Assembly (NCBI GenBank): GCA_002914845.1
Contig: JXTC01000043.1
Span: 357,809 to 421,808 of the forward strand
Reading direction: 5' to 3'
From: Trema orientale
Lineage: Eukaryota > Streptophyta > Magnoliopsida > Rosales > Cannabaceae
DNA length: 64,000 nucleotides
In this document: positions 54,981 to 64,000 of the stretch, in pieces
Layout of the letters: every line of letters starts with the position of its first letter
How positions within the stretch are numbered: position 1 is the first letter of the stretch
The notes under the pieces: model-generated
The model's input: only the letters and a program-made list of their open reading frames with translations
Database searches by the model: none
Told to the model about the DNA's origin: nothing
Translations under genes and position numbers: made by a program

Positions 54981-55546
54981 TAGGGCTAGCAATTTTCTAC
55001 ACGACATGACGATACGACTCGAAAACGACACGAACTAAACGGGTTTGGGTGACCCATTTAATTTTCGTGTCAATTTCGGGTTGACATGTGTAACACGTAT
55101 AATAAGCGGACGGGTTTCAGGTCAACCCGCTTAACCGAAAATGACACGTGTAACCCATTTAATTAAACGTGTCGTTTTCGTGTCGTGTCAACAAGACACT
55201 AATACGACACATTTATTAATATTTTAATATATTAAACGTGATTTTAATTAATTCTAAACATATTTATAGGAGTAAAATTAAATTAAGTAATTATAATTGT
55301 GTTAAATTAGAATAATCGTGTCAATTTTGAATAATCGTGTCAAACAGGTCATAATATGACACATGACACATTTATTAAATGGGTTACACATGTCGTGTCA
55401 TGTTACATGTGTATTAATCGTGTCGTGTTCGGGTTTAAATTTTTGACACGTTTATTAATCGTGTTGTGTTCGGGTTAAGTGTTATCGTGTCATGTCGTAA
55501 TCGTGTCGACCCGAACACGACACGATAACACGAATTGTCAGCCCTA
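54981..55546. mobile_element. Non-autonomous hAT-type element with perfect 8-bp duplication
   Basis: Starts TAGGGCTAGCAATTTTC and ends, inverted, TAGGGCTGACAATTCGTG. GTTTGCCC flanks both sides (54973-54980 and 55547-55554). An 8-bp duplication with TAGGG-type ends is the hAT signature. The interior is built from repeated ACACGAC/GTGTCGTGT and AACCCGAAC-type words on both strands, typical of transposase-binding subterminal repeats. No coding capacity. Confidence 0.88.
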
Positions 55547-55554
55547 GTTTGCCC

Positions 55555-56690
55555 CAAGAGTGTCACCCTTATCATGTCGATGAATACCATTTATTACAGT
55601 TTGATGATTAAAGGGCTTTTTACATAAATTCAAGCCTATAGTCTGAAACAATGAAAAATTTCGGATGGGCTGAAAGTTTTTAGAAACACTGATTTTATTT
55701 ATAAAAACACTATAGTCTAACAATATTTAGCAAAATACCATTTGTGAAAATTTGGTACTTTTTAAAAGCATTCGAGGTAACCAATCAAGTTACTTTGAGC
55801 AAAAAAAAAAATAATTGAGGTAACTAGTCTAATTACTTTAAGTAATTAGAACAATTACTTAAAATCTAAAAATCCCGAATTTTTTCAATTTTATTAAAAC
55901 TTTACCATAAAAAATCGAACACCGCGTTCATTTGAAAAAAAAAAAAAAAATCAAACAGCACGGGTAATAATATCTGTATAACTATGTTTTAAAGTATATA
56001 TATATATATATATATATATAAGAAAAAAAATAAAAAATATTCCGATACCCCCTTATGTTATGTCAACTTCATAGTAATTAACGATATTTCAATATAGAAA
56101 AATTTACAATGACAACCTAGCTATGTGATTTTTCCTTTTTTGAGTAGACACCCAAAAGTACCCAAGAAAATAAGAATCAAAGAACGAAATGACAAGAAAT
56201 GACAATCTTTAAAAAAAAAAAAAAAGGAAAAAGAAATCTTTACTATTTTTTAATCTAAATCATTAATTTTATTAATGTCAAAGAATGAAATTTTAACTGT
56301 GAAAAGTAAACCTCTCAAGTTTGACTAATGGAGAGGGTGGATATGCTTTTTTTTTTTTCTAACTTCAAAGATGCTAACAAGTAACATCAATAATTTCCTT
56401 CCAAAAACTGCTAACATGTACAAACCAGGCATATCACTGTCAATGTAATTTTCCTAAAATTAAAAGGTAGAACTTTTTCCGAGATATATAAGAAAATATC
56501 TACTAGCTGCTTCTTAAAAATAAATAAATAAATAAATAAAATATTGCGTTACCATGCTCGTGCCACAATTTATCATGTAATCATGTAGCATTAATACTGC
56601 TCTTCGAATTATTGGTGGTTAAAAAAAAAAGAAAAAGAAAAAAGCCCGCTTATTATACTACACAAAAGAAGATTGAAATTCAACATCAGG
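55555..56690. other. Intergenic, AT-rich
   Basis: Contains several poly-A runs and a (TA)n tract at 55998-56020. No gene or defined element was seen. Confidence 0.45.
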
Positions 56691-56706
56691 GACTCTCCTT
56701 TGGCAC

Positions 56707-56731
56707 CATGCACGTGACAACATGCACGTCC
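56707..56731 (+). promoter_or_regulatory. RY motifs fused to ACGT cores upstream of malate synthase
   Basis: CATGCACGTGAC and CATGCACGTCC occur 2 bases apart. Each joins an RY element (CATGCA, the target of B3 factors such as ABI3/FUS3/LEC2) to an ACGT core; the first is a full CACGTG G-box. They lie about 690 bases before the malate synthase ATG. The functional role is inferred. Confidence 0.5.
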
Positions 56732-56993
56732 ATACTATTTCATACATAGGAATCACTCATATACAGGAATTAAATCTTTTTAATAAGTCCATTAATTGAC
56801 ACAAAAATACCAAAAAAAAAAAAAAACGGTCTTTCCAAAGTGATTTCACTACTATAAAACGTTCTAAGCTGTGACCCTTCTATATCTTACACTCCGTTAC
56901 ATTTCATTTGGTACCTGCAAACGCTAATCGGTATACATGGATGTCTGGTCTTAATTATTAGCATTTCCAATATTACAAAATCGAATTCGAGAG

Positions 56994-57018
56994 TGACACG
57001 TCAGAATGACACGTGTCA
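56994..57018 (+). promoter_or_regulatory. Paired ACGT/G-box motifs upstream of malate synthase
   Basis: TGACACGTCA at 56994-57003 is followed by the perfect 12-base palindrome TGACACGTGTCA at 57007-57018. Both are strong bZIP-type (ABRE/G-box) sites, about 390 bases before the ATG. Confidence 0.6.
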
Positions 57019-57290
57019 GAAGTCCCATGTACCCATAAATCATTATCCCTATCCCAACAAGAATGGTGCAACTCCCAAGGCAGGCACAAAAATCAAAGAC
57101 AAAACGTCCCATCATCCAATCCTTCTATTTTAATCCCACAATTATATATACAATATTAATTTTACGTCACACTCGATAACCTTACGCACATACAGCCCGT
57201 ATACACCGTCTGTGCCTTACAGCCCATAACGATAACGCTACACGTACCTATCCACCGCTTTTTCTTTTTTGTCCCCTTAAATTAACTGAC

Positions 57291-57320
57291 TCCATATATA
57301 TATATATATATGTATATATT
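57291..57320 (+). promoter_or_regulatory. TATA-rich core promoter of malate synthase
   Basis: A TATATATATATATATA run followed by GTATATATTTG lies 80-110 bases before the ATG at 57400, a normal distance for a plant TATA box plus 5' UTR. Low complexity makes the exact box uncertain. Confidence 0.45.
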
Positions 57321-57399
57321 TGTACACACCCATACACAACCCCAAAATAAAAAAACTGTACACTAATACCACAACTTCTAGTAGTGTAACAAAATATTA

Positions 57400-60300
57400 A
57401 TGCTGGACGGTCTAGGAGCATACGGTTACACCGTGCCGGCTGCCACGTCGAGACAGCCGGAGATTGGCTACGACGTGCCGGACGGAGTGGAGATTCGAGG
57501 AAGGTACGACGGAGAGTTTGCAAAGATACTAACAAAGGAGGCTCTGCAGTTCGTAGCCGAACTACAGAGAGAGTTCAAATCCCACGTCAAGTATGCACTA
57601 GAGCGTAGAAAAGAAGCCAAGAGGAGGTACAATGAGGGGGCTGTCCCGGGGTTTGACCCCGCCACGAGGTACATAAGGGAAGGCGATTGGGTTTGCGCGG
57701 AGGTGCCGCCAGCTGTTGCTGACCGGAAGGTGGAGATCACGGGGCCAGTGGAGCGTAAGATGGTTATTAATGCTCTCAACTCGGGAGCTAAAGTCTTCAT
57801 GGTGCGTACGTATGTTATTGATCAGTACATAATCTAGTTCTAAATCATGAATACTTATTATTTGTTCTTCTTTCTTTTTTGAGAAGGGGAGCATAATGGT
57901 ACTATCAAGTTATTATTCAAGCAAATTTTGCTATGATACAATCATTTTTATGACAGATTTAAAAAATATCACATTTCATATGTGATAGAATTGCACTAGC
58001 TAGGCTACTAGCTAGATGGCTCCATTTGGTTTATAATAATTTCCATCATATGAGGAATATGTGAGCCATCATTTTCTTGTGTGGTCCATTTACTCCTGTC
58101 ATCCTAAACATACTTGCCTTTTTCTTTTCCTGAATAAAAAAATAAGAGCAAAGAGTAACCCTGTTTGGTTGTGGGATTAGAGTTTAAAATGTTTGCTTTC
58201 CCCTATTTTCTTTGGTTATTTAATCATTAACCACAAAACATGTAGTAGTAAGTCTTCGTAGACTAAATCCCATCAAGGGGTTTTGCTAAAATCCAACCAA
58301 AAAAAAAAAAAAAACTTATAAATCAAAATTAAAGGAAGTGTTGGGTACTTTCTTGGGACAAGATCTGCTTGGATCAGAAAAATTTGTAACGGTGTTGTTG
58401 TTTGGTTTCTTTGGCAGGCTGACTTTGAGGATGCACTCTCACCAAGCTGGGAAAACCTTATGAGAGGCCAAGTTAATCTGAGGGATGCTGTGAGTGGGAC
58501 TATAAGCTACCATGACAAGGCCAGGAACAGGGTTTACAAGCTCAATGACCAAACAGCCAAGCTTTTTGTCCGCCCTAGAGGCTGGCACTTACCTGAGGCC
58601 CATATCATCATCGATGGCGAACCCGCCACCGGTTGCCTTGTGGACTTTGGCCTCTACTTCTTCCATAACTACGCAGCCTTCCGCCGCGGCCAAGGTGCCG
58701 GGTTTGGACCATTCTTCTACTTACCTAAAATGGAGCACTCAAGGTAACAAGTCATTTTGAATTGTTAATCACTACTTTAACTTTTGCAGCCAAAATGAAA
58801 ACATCAATTAATCTTTGTGTTTCTTGTTGTTTGGAAATTAAGTAGTCTTTGAAGTTTAGGCACAAGAGATGGTTAAAAAAAGAATGAAGAGAAAGGGTCA
58901 ACATATAAGTTAAAGTTTCATATGTGCTTACCTTTGAAGTCTAAACATGACGACTTGAGTATAGGCTACTATGCGCAGCATTATTTTACTCTGTTTTTAA
59001 AGAAAATCCAATTGTAATCTCATCAATAGTGCTAGTGGGTGAGTGTCTGCTAGTGGTATGAGGTTCAAGTTCCTATAAAAAAATTAATAATAGTGCTTAA
59101 AAGAATCCTACGTACCTTTGAAACATTATGCAATTAAAACAAGAAGTAACAAAATTTCCAAAACATGGTATGTTCTAAGGTTAAATCAAAATAACTACCT
59201 TATAGGAGAAGTGATTCAAGATGTGTTTCACCATTCGTAAGAACTAGCCTGTCTATTTATGATGCCAAAATGGTTGGAAGAAGTACAAGCCAGTGTATCA
59301 CCTTTTTTTCACCCTCTATCTATTGTAAGAAAATTAATTTATGCCACTAAAGCAGTGTCCAAAGTGATTGTTGGAAAATGAAATTACTTGGCTTTTACAT
59401 TGTTTTGCAAGGAAGCTGAAACATGGAAATGAAAAAAGGTGTAAGATAATATCTTAAATAAACTTTGCATTTTCCTACCTCTAAACATTATGGAATTTCG
59501 ACATGAAGCCACTGAGTTTCCTAGACAGAAGTTTGTTCTGATGTTAAATCAAAATATGCACACATGATGCTAAAGGAGCTAGAAGAAACAGAAATTAAAA
59601 GGCTGCAGCACTTTTCCCAGATAGAAGTTTTTTATGATGTTAAATCAAAATATGCACACATGATGCTAAATGAGCTAGAAGAAGCTCAAATTAAAAGGCT
59701 GCAGCACTTATTTACTCTAGTTAATTGAAGAATATTGATATTGGGCACAATCAGTGGTGATGAAGAGGAATCTTGTGAAAATGGTATTAACAAGTAGTAC
59801 ATTTGTTGACAGGGAAGCTAAAATATGGAACTCTGTGTTTGAGAGGGCAGAGATGAAGGTAGGAATTGAAAAAGGAAGCATTAGGGCCACTGTTCTGATT
59901 GAAACACTTCCTGCTGTCTTCCAAATGGATGAAATACTCTATGAGCTGAGGGATCACTCTGTTGGCTTGAACTGTGGAAGATGGGATTACATATTCAGCT
60001 ATGTCAAGACGTTCCAGGCTCATCCCGACCGCCTATTGCCCGACAGAGTTCTTGTCGGCATGGCTCAACACTTCATGAAGAGTTACTCCGATCGCCTCAT
60101 CTGGACATGCCACAGGCGTGGTGTGCACGCCATGGGCGGCATGGTATGCGAAACTCCTCTTTTTTGTACTTAATATAGTTCAAAACACCAAATGATGTTG
60201 CATATTGGCATGTCTGCAAGCAGAAGATTCATGCAATTTTCAAATATATGTAGGAAACAATAGCTAGATTTGCTCTTTTTAACAAGAGATTTGGAACTTA

Positions 60301-61158
60301 GATAAACCAGTCATTGCCTTGGAATTATTCAATAGAAACACAGTTTGGACTAATTGTTAATACTCCAATTTATGGACATTTTTGAATATTGTAACTATGT
60401 TATATACTATGCCAAAAACAGAAAGATTACTGACTAGGAACTTTTCAACCATAAAGGGTGACTTGGCATTTTATAACTTAAGTTTTTGAACTACACAGGC
60501 AGCTCAGATTCCAATCAAGGATGACCCAGTTGCAAATGAGGCAGCCCTGGATTTAGTGAAGAAAGACAAGTTAAGAGAAGTGAGGGCAGGACATGATGGA
60601 ACATGGGCAGCCCACCCTGGACTGATCCCAGCTTGCTTGGAGGTCTTCAACAACAACATGGGCAATGCCCCTAATCAAATCCAGACCGCAAAGCGCGAAG
60701 AGGCTGCGAATCTGACCGAAGAAGACCTCTTACAGAGGCCGAGAGGGGTTCGAACCATGGAAGGTCTGAGGCTGAACACCAGGGTTGGAATCCAATACTT
60801 AGCAGCTTGGCTAACCGGTTCAGGCTCGGTGCCTCTTTACAACCTCATGGAAGATGCTGCTACCGCTGAGATCAGCAGAGTTCAGAACTGGCAATGGCTG
60901 AGGTATGGAGTGGAACTAAATGGAGATGGGCTTGGTGTGAGAGTGAACAAGGAGCTGTTTGGGAGAGTGGTGGAAGAAGAGATGGCCAGGATTGAAAGAG
61001 AGGTTGGGAAAGAGAAGTTCAGGAAGGGAATGTATAAGGAGGCTGCCAAAATCTTCACCAGGCAATGCACAGCCACAACACTTGATGATTTTCTGACTCT
61101 TGATGCCTATAATAACATTGTCGTACACCACCCCAAGTTGGCATCATCTAGGCTTTAA
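57400..61158 (+). CDS. MLS: Malate synthase, glyoxysomal (EC 2.3.3.9)
   Basis: Four exons: 57400-57801, 58418-58743, 59813-60143, 60499-61158. All are GT-AG and in phase, giving 572 aa, close to other plant malate synthases. The enzyme condenses acetyl-CoA with glyoxylate to malate in the glyoxylate cycle, which lets germinating seedlings turn stored lipid into sugar. The family signature RDHSVGLNCGRWDYIF is at 289-304; FVRPRGWHLPEAH, VLIETLPAVFQMDE, AGHDGTWAAHPGL and MEDAATAEISRVQNWQWL are intact, with the probable general-base Asp at 472. The C-terminus SRL (570-572) is a type 1 peroxisomal targeting signal. The ATG at 57400 is the first in frame and gives the divergent short N-terminus before the conserved YDVPDGVEIRGRYD. 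No breaks were found. Confidence 0.97.
59520..59711 (+). repeat. Two-copy 96-bp tandem repeat in malate synthase intron 2
   Basis: The unit includes GATGTTAAATCAAAATATGC, ACACATGATGCTAAA and AATTAAAAGGCTGCAGCACT. Copies start at about 59520 and 59616 and differ at few positions. Spacing to the exon 3 acceptor is unaffected. Confidence 0.85.
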
Positions 61159-61258
61159 ATCCCTTTATATTGTCGTTTTTTTTCTAAATCATCAGTGTCT
61201 ATGACATGATTGTCTGTCTTCCATTTACTACTTCCTTTTGAGCTTCCATTGCAGTTGC

Positions 61259-61267
61259 AAATAATAA
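61259..61267 (+). terminator. Candidate polyadenylation signal of malate synthase
   Basis: AATAATAAA lies about 100 bases after the stop codon in T-rich sequence, a plausible plant near-upstream element. Confidence 0.5.
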
Positions 61268-61347
61268 AGTCTGAACTTCTTTAAGGTCTAATGAAAATCT
61301 TGGACATTGTATTGGCTACAGCTTTGCATGAACGTATATACCTTGTA

Positions 61348-62270
61348 TCTATATCTATACTATATATACTAAGCGTGGATAAGCAGCTCTTGGTCCAATT
61401 TTTTTTTCATTTATATCCGTTCTCTTTTTAGGTATTTCTTTTATTAGTTTTAACAAATTTAAATAACTTATTATTGTTTAGGGCTATATTGGTACTTTCA
61501 CATTTTTTCTTTTTTTTTTTTTTGGTTAAAACACGTGTTGCCGTTTGAGCTTCAGACTTTACGTGCTATATTACCTGTCTTTAATTCCATAAAACACGTG
61601 TAATCCTAAAATTTAGCATGTGAACCTATAAATGAAAATGATCACTAAGTCGGTGGCCTTTGGTAGGCTGACTTGATGCCATTGTTTTGTCACTTTTCGT
61701 TTTGTTTTAATTGACATGTACTAGAGAGTGTATTTTATTGCATTACCATTTACCTTTGTTAGTAGATTTGCCCATCTAGAATTTTTTTTTTTGCATTATT
61801 TGAAGGTTATGTTTGATCACTTGAGCTGCTTTTTGAAAAGAAAATTTTCTTTAAAAAATTATTTTTTTTTCTCTTTTGAGTGATCTTTAAAAAATTATTT
61901 AGAACTCAATTTATTTGTGATAAGCCTGAAACCGGCTTTGGATGATCTGTATGTGTATATATTTTTTTTCACTTTTCAACCTGTACATATCTGAACATGT
62001 GTGATTCTCTCTGAGAAAACTACTTATAATCTTCCTCTTCTTTGAGACTCATCTTTTTCAGCCTCTAACTCAGTCTGGACTAGAGTCTCTGTCTAAAACC
62101 ATAATATGTATAATTTTAGTACTCATTTTTAGATATTGCCAAACAAGAAAGGTTTTGATAAAGTACAACTAAAAATCAAAGCTCTAGAGTTATAATTTCT
62201 AATTACCGTAAAATACCTCGAAGCATATTCTAAGTCATCACGTGCCTTGCACGTGCTATTCTCTTACTAG
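61348..62270 (+). mobile_element. Non-autonomous Helitron
   Basis: It starts TCTATATCTATACTATATAT and ends ...CTATTCTCTTACTAG, inserted between A (61347) and T (62271) as Helitrons are. A hairpin with perfect 7-base arms, CACGTGC-CTT-GCACGTG (62240-62256), sits 10 bases before the terminal CTAG. No terminal inverted repeats or target duplication, as expected. No Rep/helicase is encoded. Confidence 0.8.
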
Positions 62271-62276
62271 TATATA

Positions 62277-63398
62277 TCTATATCGTTATATAATAAGCGG
62301 TGATCCAAAAAAGCAGCTCTTCAACGATTTTTTTGTTTTGTCCTTTTCAGTATAATGAATTACTTTTCACTTGGTCTGTTGGTCTCAACTCAGTGGCCTT
62401 GAGGCGGTGCTTATACTGCATTAAGAGAGGGGAAAAAACATATTTGACTCTTTGTCAATTTTAAATTGGTGTAAGTTGGGCAATGGGTACCTATTGGGCC
62501 TTCGGTTCAGTGGGATAAATGTTGATGTCAAAACAATATACTTAAGAAATTGTTAAATATCAAAATAAAATAATAATAAATTGTTATCATTAAAATCAAA
62601 AAGAGTTAGAAATTTAGTTTATATATAAATATTAGGATGTGTTTTGATTACTAGATTTCTTAACAAATTTGATATAATCAAATAACTAACCTTTCCATCA
62701 TTTAAAACAAAATAATTCTAAATAGTCAAATACAAAATACACAATTTATTTAGATATCTTATACGATTATTAGGCAACCAAATTTTTCTTAACACATTTT
62801 TTTTCAAATAATCAATTTACACAATTTAATTCGCTCGAGTCTACATTTTTGTCATTCAATAATATGAGAAAGAGAGTGCATTCCTCATAAGTGCGTATGA
62901 ACATAAATCAGTAATTAACCAACTTAATTGAATACAAATTCATAAAATTGAACTGTAGTTAATTTAGTTTGTCAACTTATGCTGAACTTGCTTTTTTTTT
63001 TTAACAAGTTGATTCTGAATGTTTTTTTTTTTCTTTTTTTCTTTTAACAAGCTAAAATACGGGTGATATATGCCTTTAAATAGGTAATAGAAAAAAGCAA
63101 TAAAAAGATAATAGAGTTTATATATTCGTTCGGGTTTTCATGTCTTTTCAATTATATAAAAAGAGGGCGTATTACTCATAGATGAGATGAACATAAGTCA
63201 ATAATTAATCAACTTAACTGAATGCAAGTTTATAAAATTGAATTTAGCTAATTTAATTTGTCAACTTCTACTCATATTGCTTTTTTTTTTTTTTTTTTTC
63301 TAAACTAAGTTGATCTAAGATTTTTCAAATTTTAAATTTTTATTTTAACAAGGTGAAACAACGGGTGGTACATGTCTTAGGGATATACACCACACTAG
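62277..63398 (+). mobile_element. Second Helitron-like element, adjacent
   Basis: The 5' end TCTATATCGTTATATAATAA, then GCGGTGATCC and AAGCAGCTCTTC, closely resembles the first element's start and follows an A. A candidate 3' end is CTAG at 63395-63398 followed by T, but the hairpin before it is poor (GGGTGGTACATG...). The end is therefore tentative. Confidence 0.5.
62830..63385. repeat. Two-copy direct repeat of about 300 bp
   Basis: 62830-63080 and 63130-63385 share the order GAACATAAATCAGTAATTAA, CAACTTAATTGAATACAAAT, ATTTAGTTTGTCAACTT, a poly-T run and AACAAG...ACGGGTG. They lie inside the second Helitron-like element. Confidence 0.7.
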
Positions 63399-63907
63399 TA
63401 TATATATATCTTATATATATATATATATATAACTGGTTAGTGACTTCATGTAGATGTGCTGTAAATGATCTCAAGGCTAGTTTCTTTTCCTCTCGTTTTC
63501 CTGTCTTTCAAAACAAGCATACCAACAAGTCAACTTTTTCTACCGCAAAAATAAAAGTAATTTTTTTAATAATGAAATTAAAAGTAAAGTACATCAACAT
63601 CTCCTTTATTTATGTCCAAATCACGGCATGTCTGGATAAAAAATACTCGATGTTCTCCATAAACGAAAATAGACACCCGTCTAGACTAAACTTCTTTCTT
63701 TTTTTTTTTCAATTTTGAAAGACTTAACATAGCTAAAAAGTGAAGCTTATATTGATTTTTCAATATTTGTTCGTCCTAGTAACCTGTGTAATTAATTTTA
63801 GCCCAATGAGTGTAATTTTTGTAATTGTCCTTGCCAACCACCAAAAAAAAAATGGAAAAGGAAACGGAAACGAAAGAACAATAATTTTGAACAGAGAGAA
63901 GAAGAAA
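63399..63907. other. Intergenic, nothing recognised
   Basis: AT-rich sequence with a (TA)n run at 63401-63432. No supported feature. Confidence 0.45.
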
Positions 63908-64000
63908 CACTACAAAGAAAGATGACTATCACGGCGCGTGTACGGACGCGCCGTGATAGTAAGGAGGATATCACGGCGCCTAAGAGGCGCCGTGATTAAC
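63908..64000 (+). mobile_element. Terminus of a CACTA (En/Spm-type) element, cut by the window end
   Basis: CACTACAAAGAAA at 63908 matches the CACTACAAGAAA-type terminus of plant CACTA transposons. Directly inside are two perfect hairpins: arms of 15 bases (63925-63939 with 63946-63960) and of 11 bases (63970-63980 with 63986-63996), both built on ATCACGGCGC. Repeated subterminal motifs are typical for this superfamily. The rest lies outside the window. Confidence 0.75.

Noticed and set aside
57248..57894. Minus-strand open frames over malate synthase exon 1
   Set aside because: They are shadows of the conserved plus-strand exon.
59029..59085. SINE or tRNA-like fragment in malate synthase intron 2 (GAGGTTCAAGTTCC)
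   Set aside because: Only a box-B-like phrase and a short A run; no body homology to the two SINEs and no duplication.

Overview
The window is AT-rich plant nuclear DNA. GT-AG introns, subtilase, RLCK-VII kinase and glyoxysomal malate synthase genes, and many plant transposon classes point to a eudicot; I cannot name the species. There is no CRISPR array, operon or rRNA. Four genes look intact, and the rest is intergenic DNA and repeats.

Layout. 1-6.1 kb: a decayed Ty3-type LTR retrotransposon with two unequal LTRs. It keeps a gag remnant and no visible pol. A Mutator-like (MULE) fragment sits inside it, with a SWIM/zinc-knuckle transposase tail facing a broken GRF zinc-finger gene. 6.4-13.6 kb and 20.2-26.2 kb (minus strand): two tandem subtilisin-like serine protease genes. 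Each has ten exons and a complete catalytic set, and they share a promoter block. Between them lie a MULE-type MITE and a four-copy ~180-bp tandem array. 27.6-32.6 kb: a decayed LINE cut by a MITE, then two neighbouring copies of another MITE. 36.0-40.0 kb (plus): a six-exon RLCK-VII kinase closest to PBL16. 40.5-42.2 kb: a SINE and two different MULE-type MITEs. 43.1-48.6 kb: a 1.15-kb tandem duplication, an LTR-like stretch and a 2.4-kb solo LTR with perfect target-site duplication. 48.6-52.2 kb: a decayed YTH-domain (ECT-type m6A reader) pseudogene with a duplicated exon. 52.8-55.6 kb: a long-TIR MITE, the inverted partner of the 40.9-kb MITE, a second SINE with a 15-bp duplication, and a hAT-type element with an 8-bp duplication. 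57.4-61.2 kb (plus): a four-exon malate synthase ending in SRL, with G-box and RY motifs upstream. 61.3-63.4 kb: two adjacent Helitron-like elements. 63.9-64.0 kb: the first bases of a CACTA element with two perfect hairpins, running off the window.

The genes do not form a pathway. The proteases are expected to be secreted, the kinase to act at the plasma membrane in signalling, and malate synthase in the glyoxylate cycle of germinating seeds. The most informative content is the transposon record: several insertions can be defined to the base by their target-site duplications. I did not find a convincing new biological system. The best leads are the MULE with a convergent GRF gene, the YTH pseudogene, the duplicated protease pair and the seed-type promoter of malate synthase.
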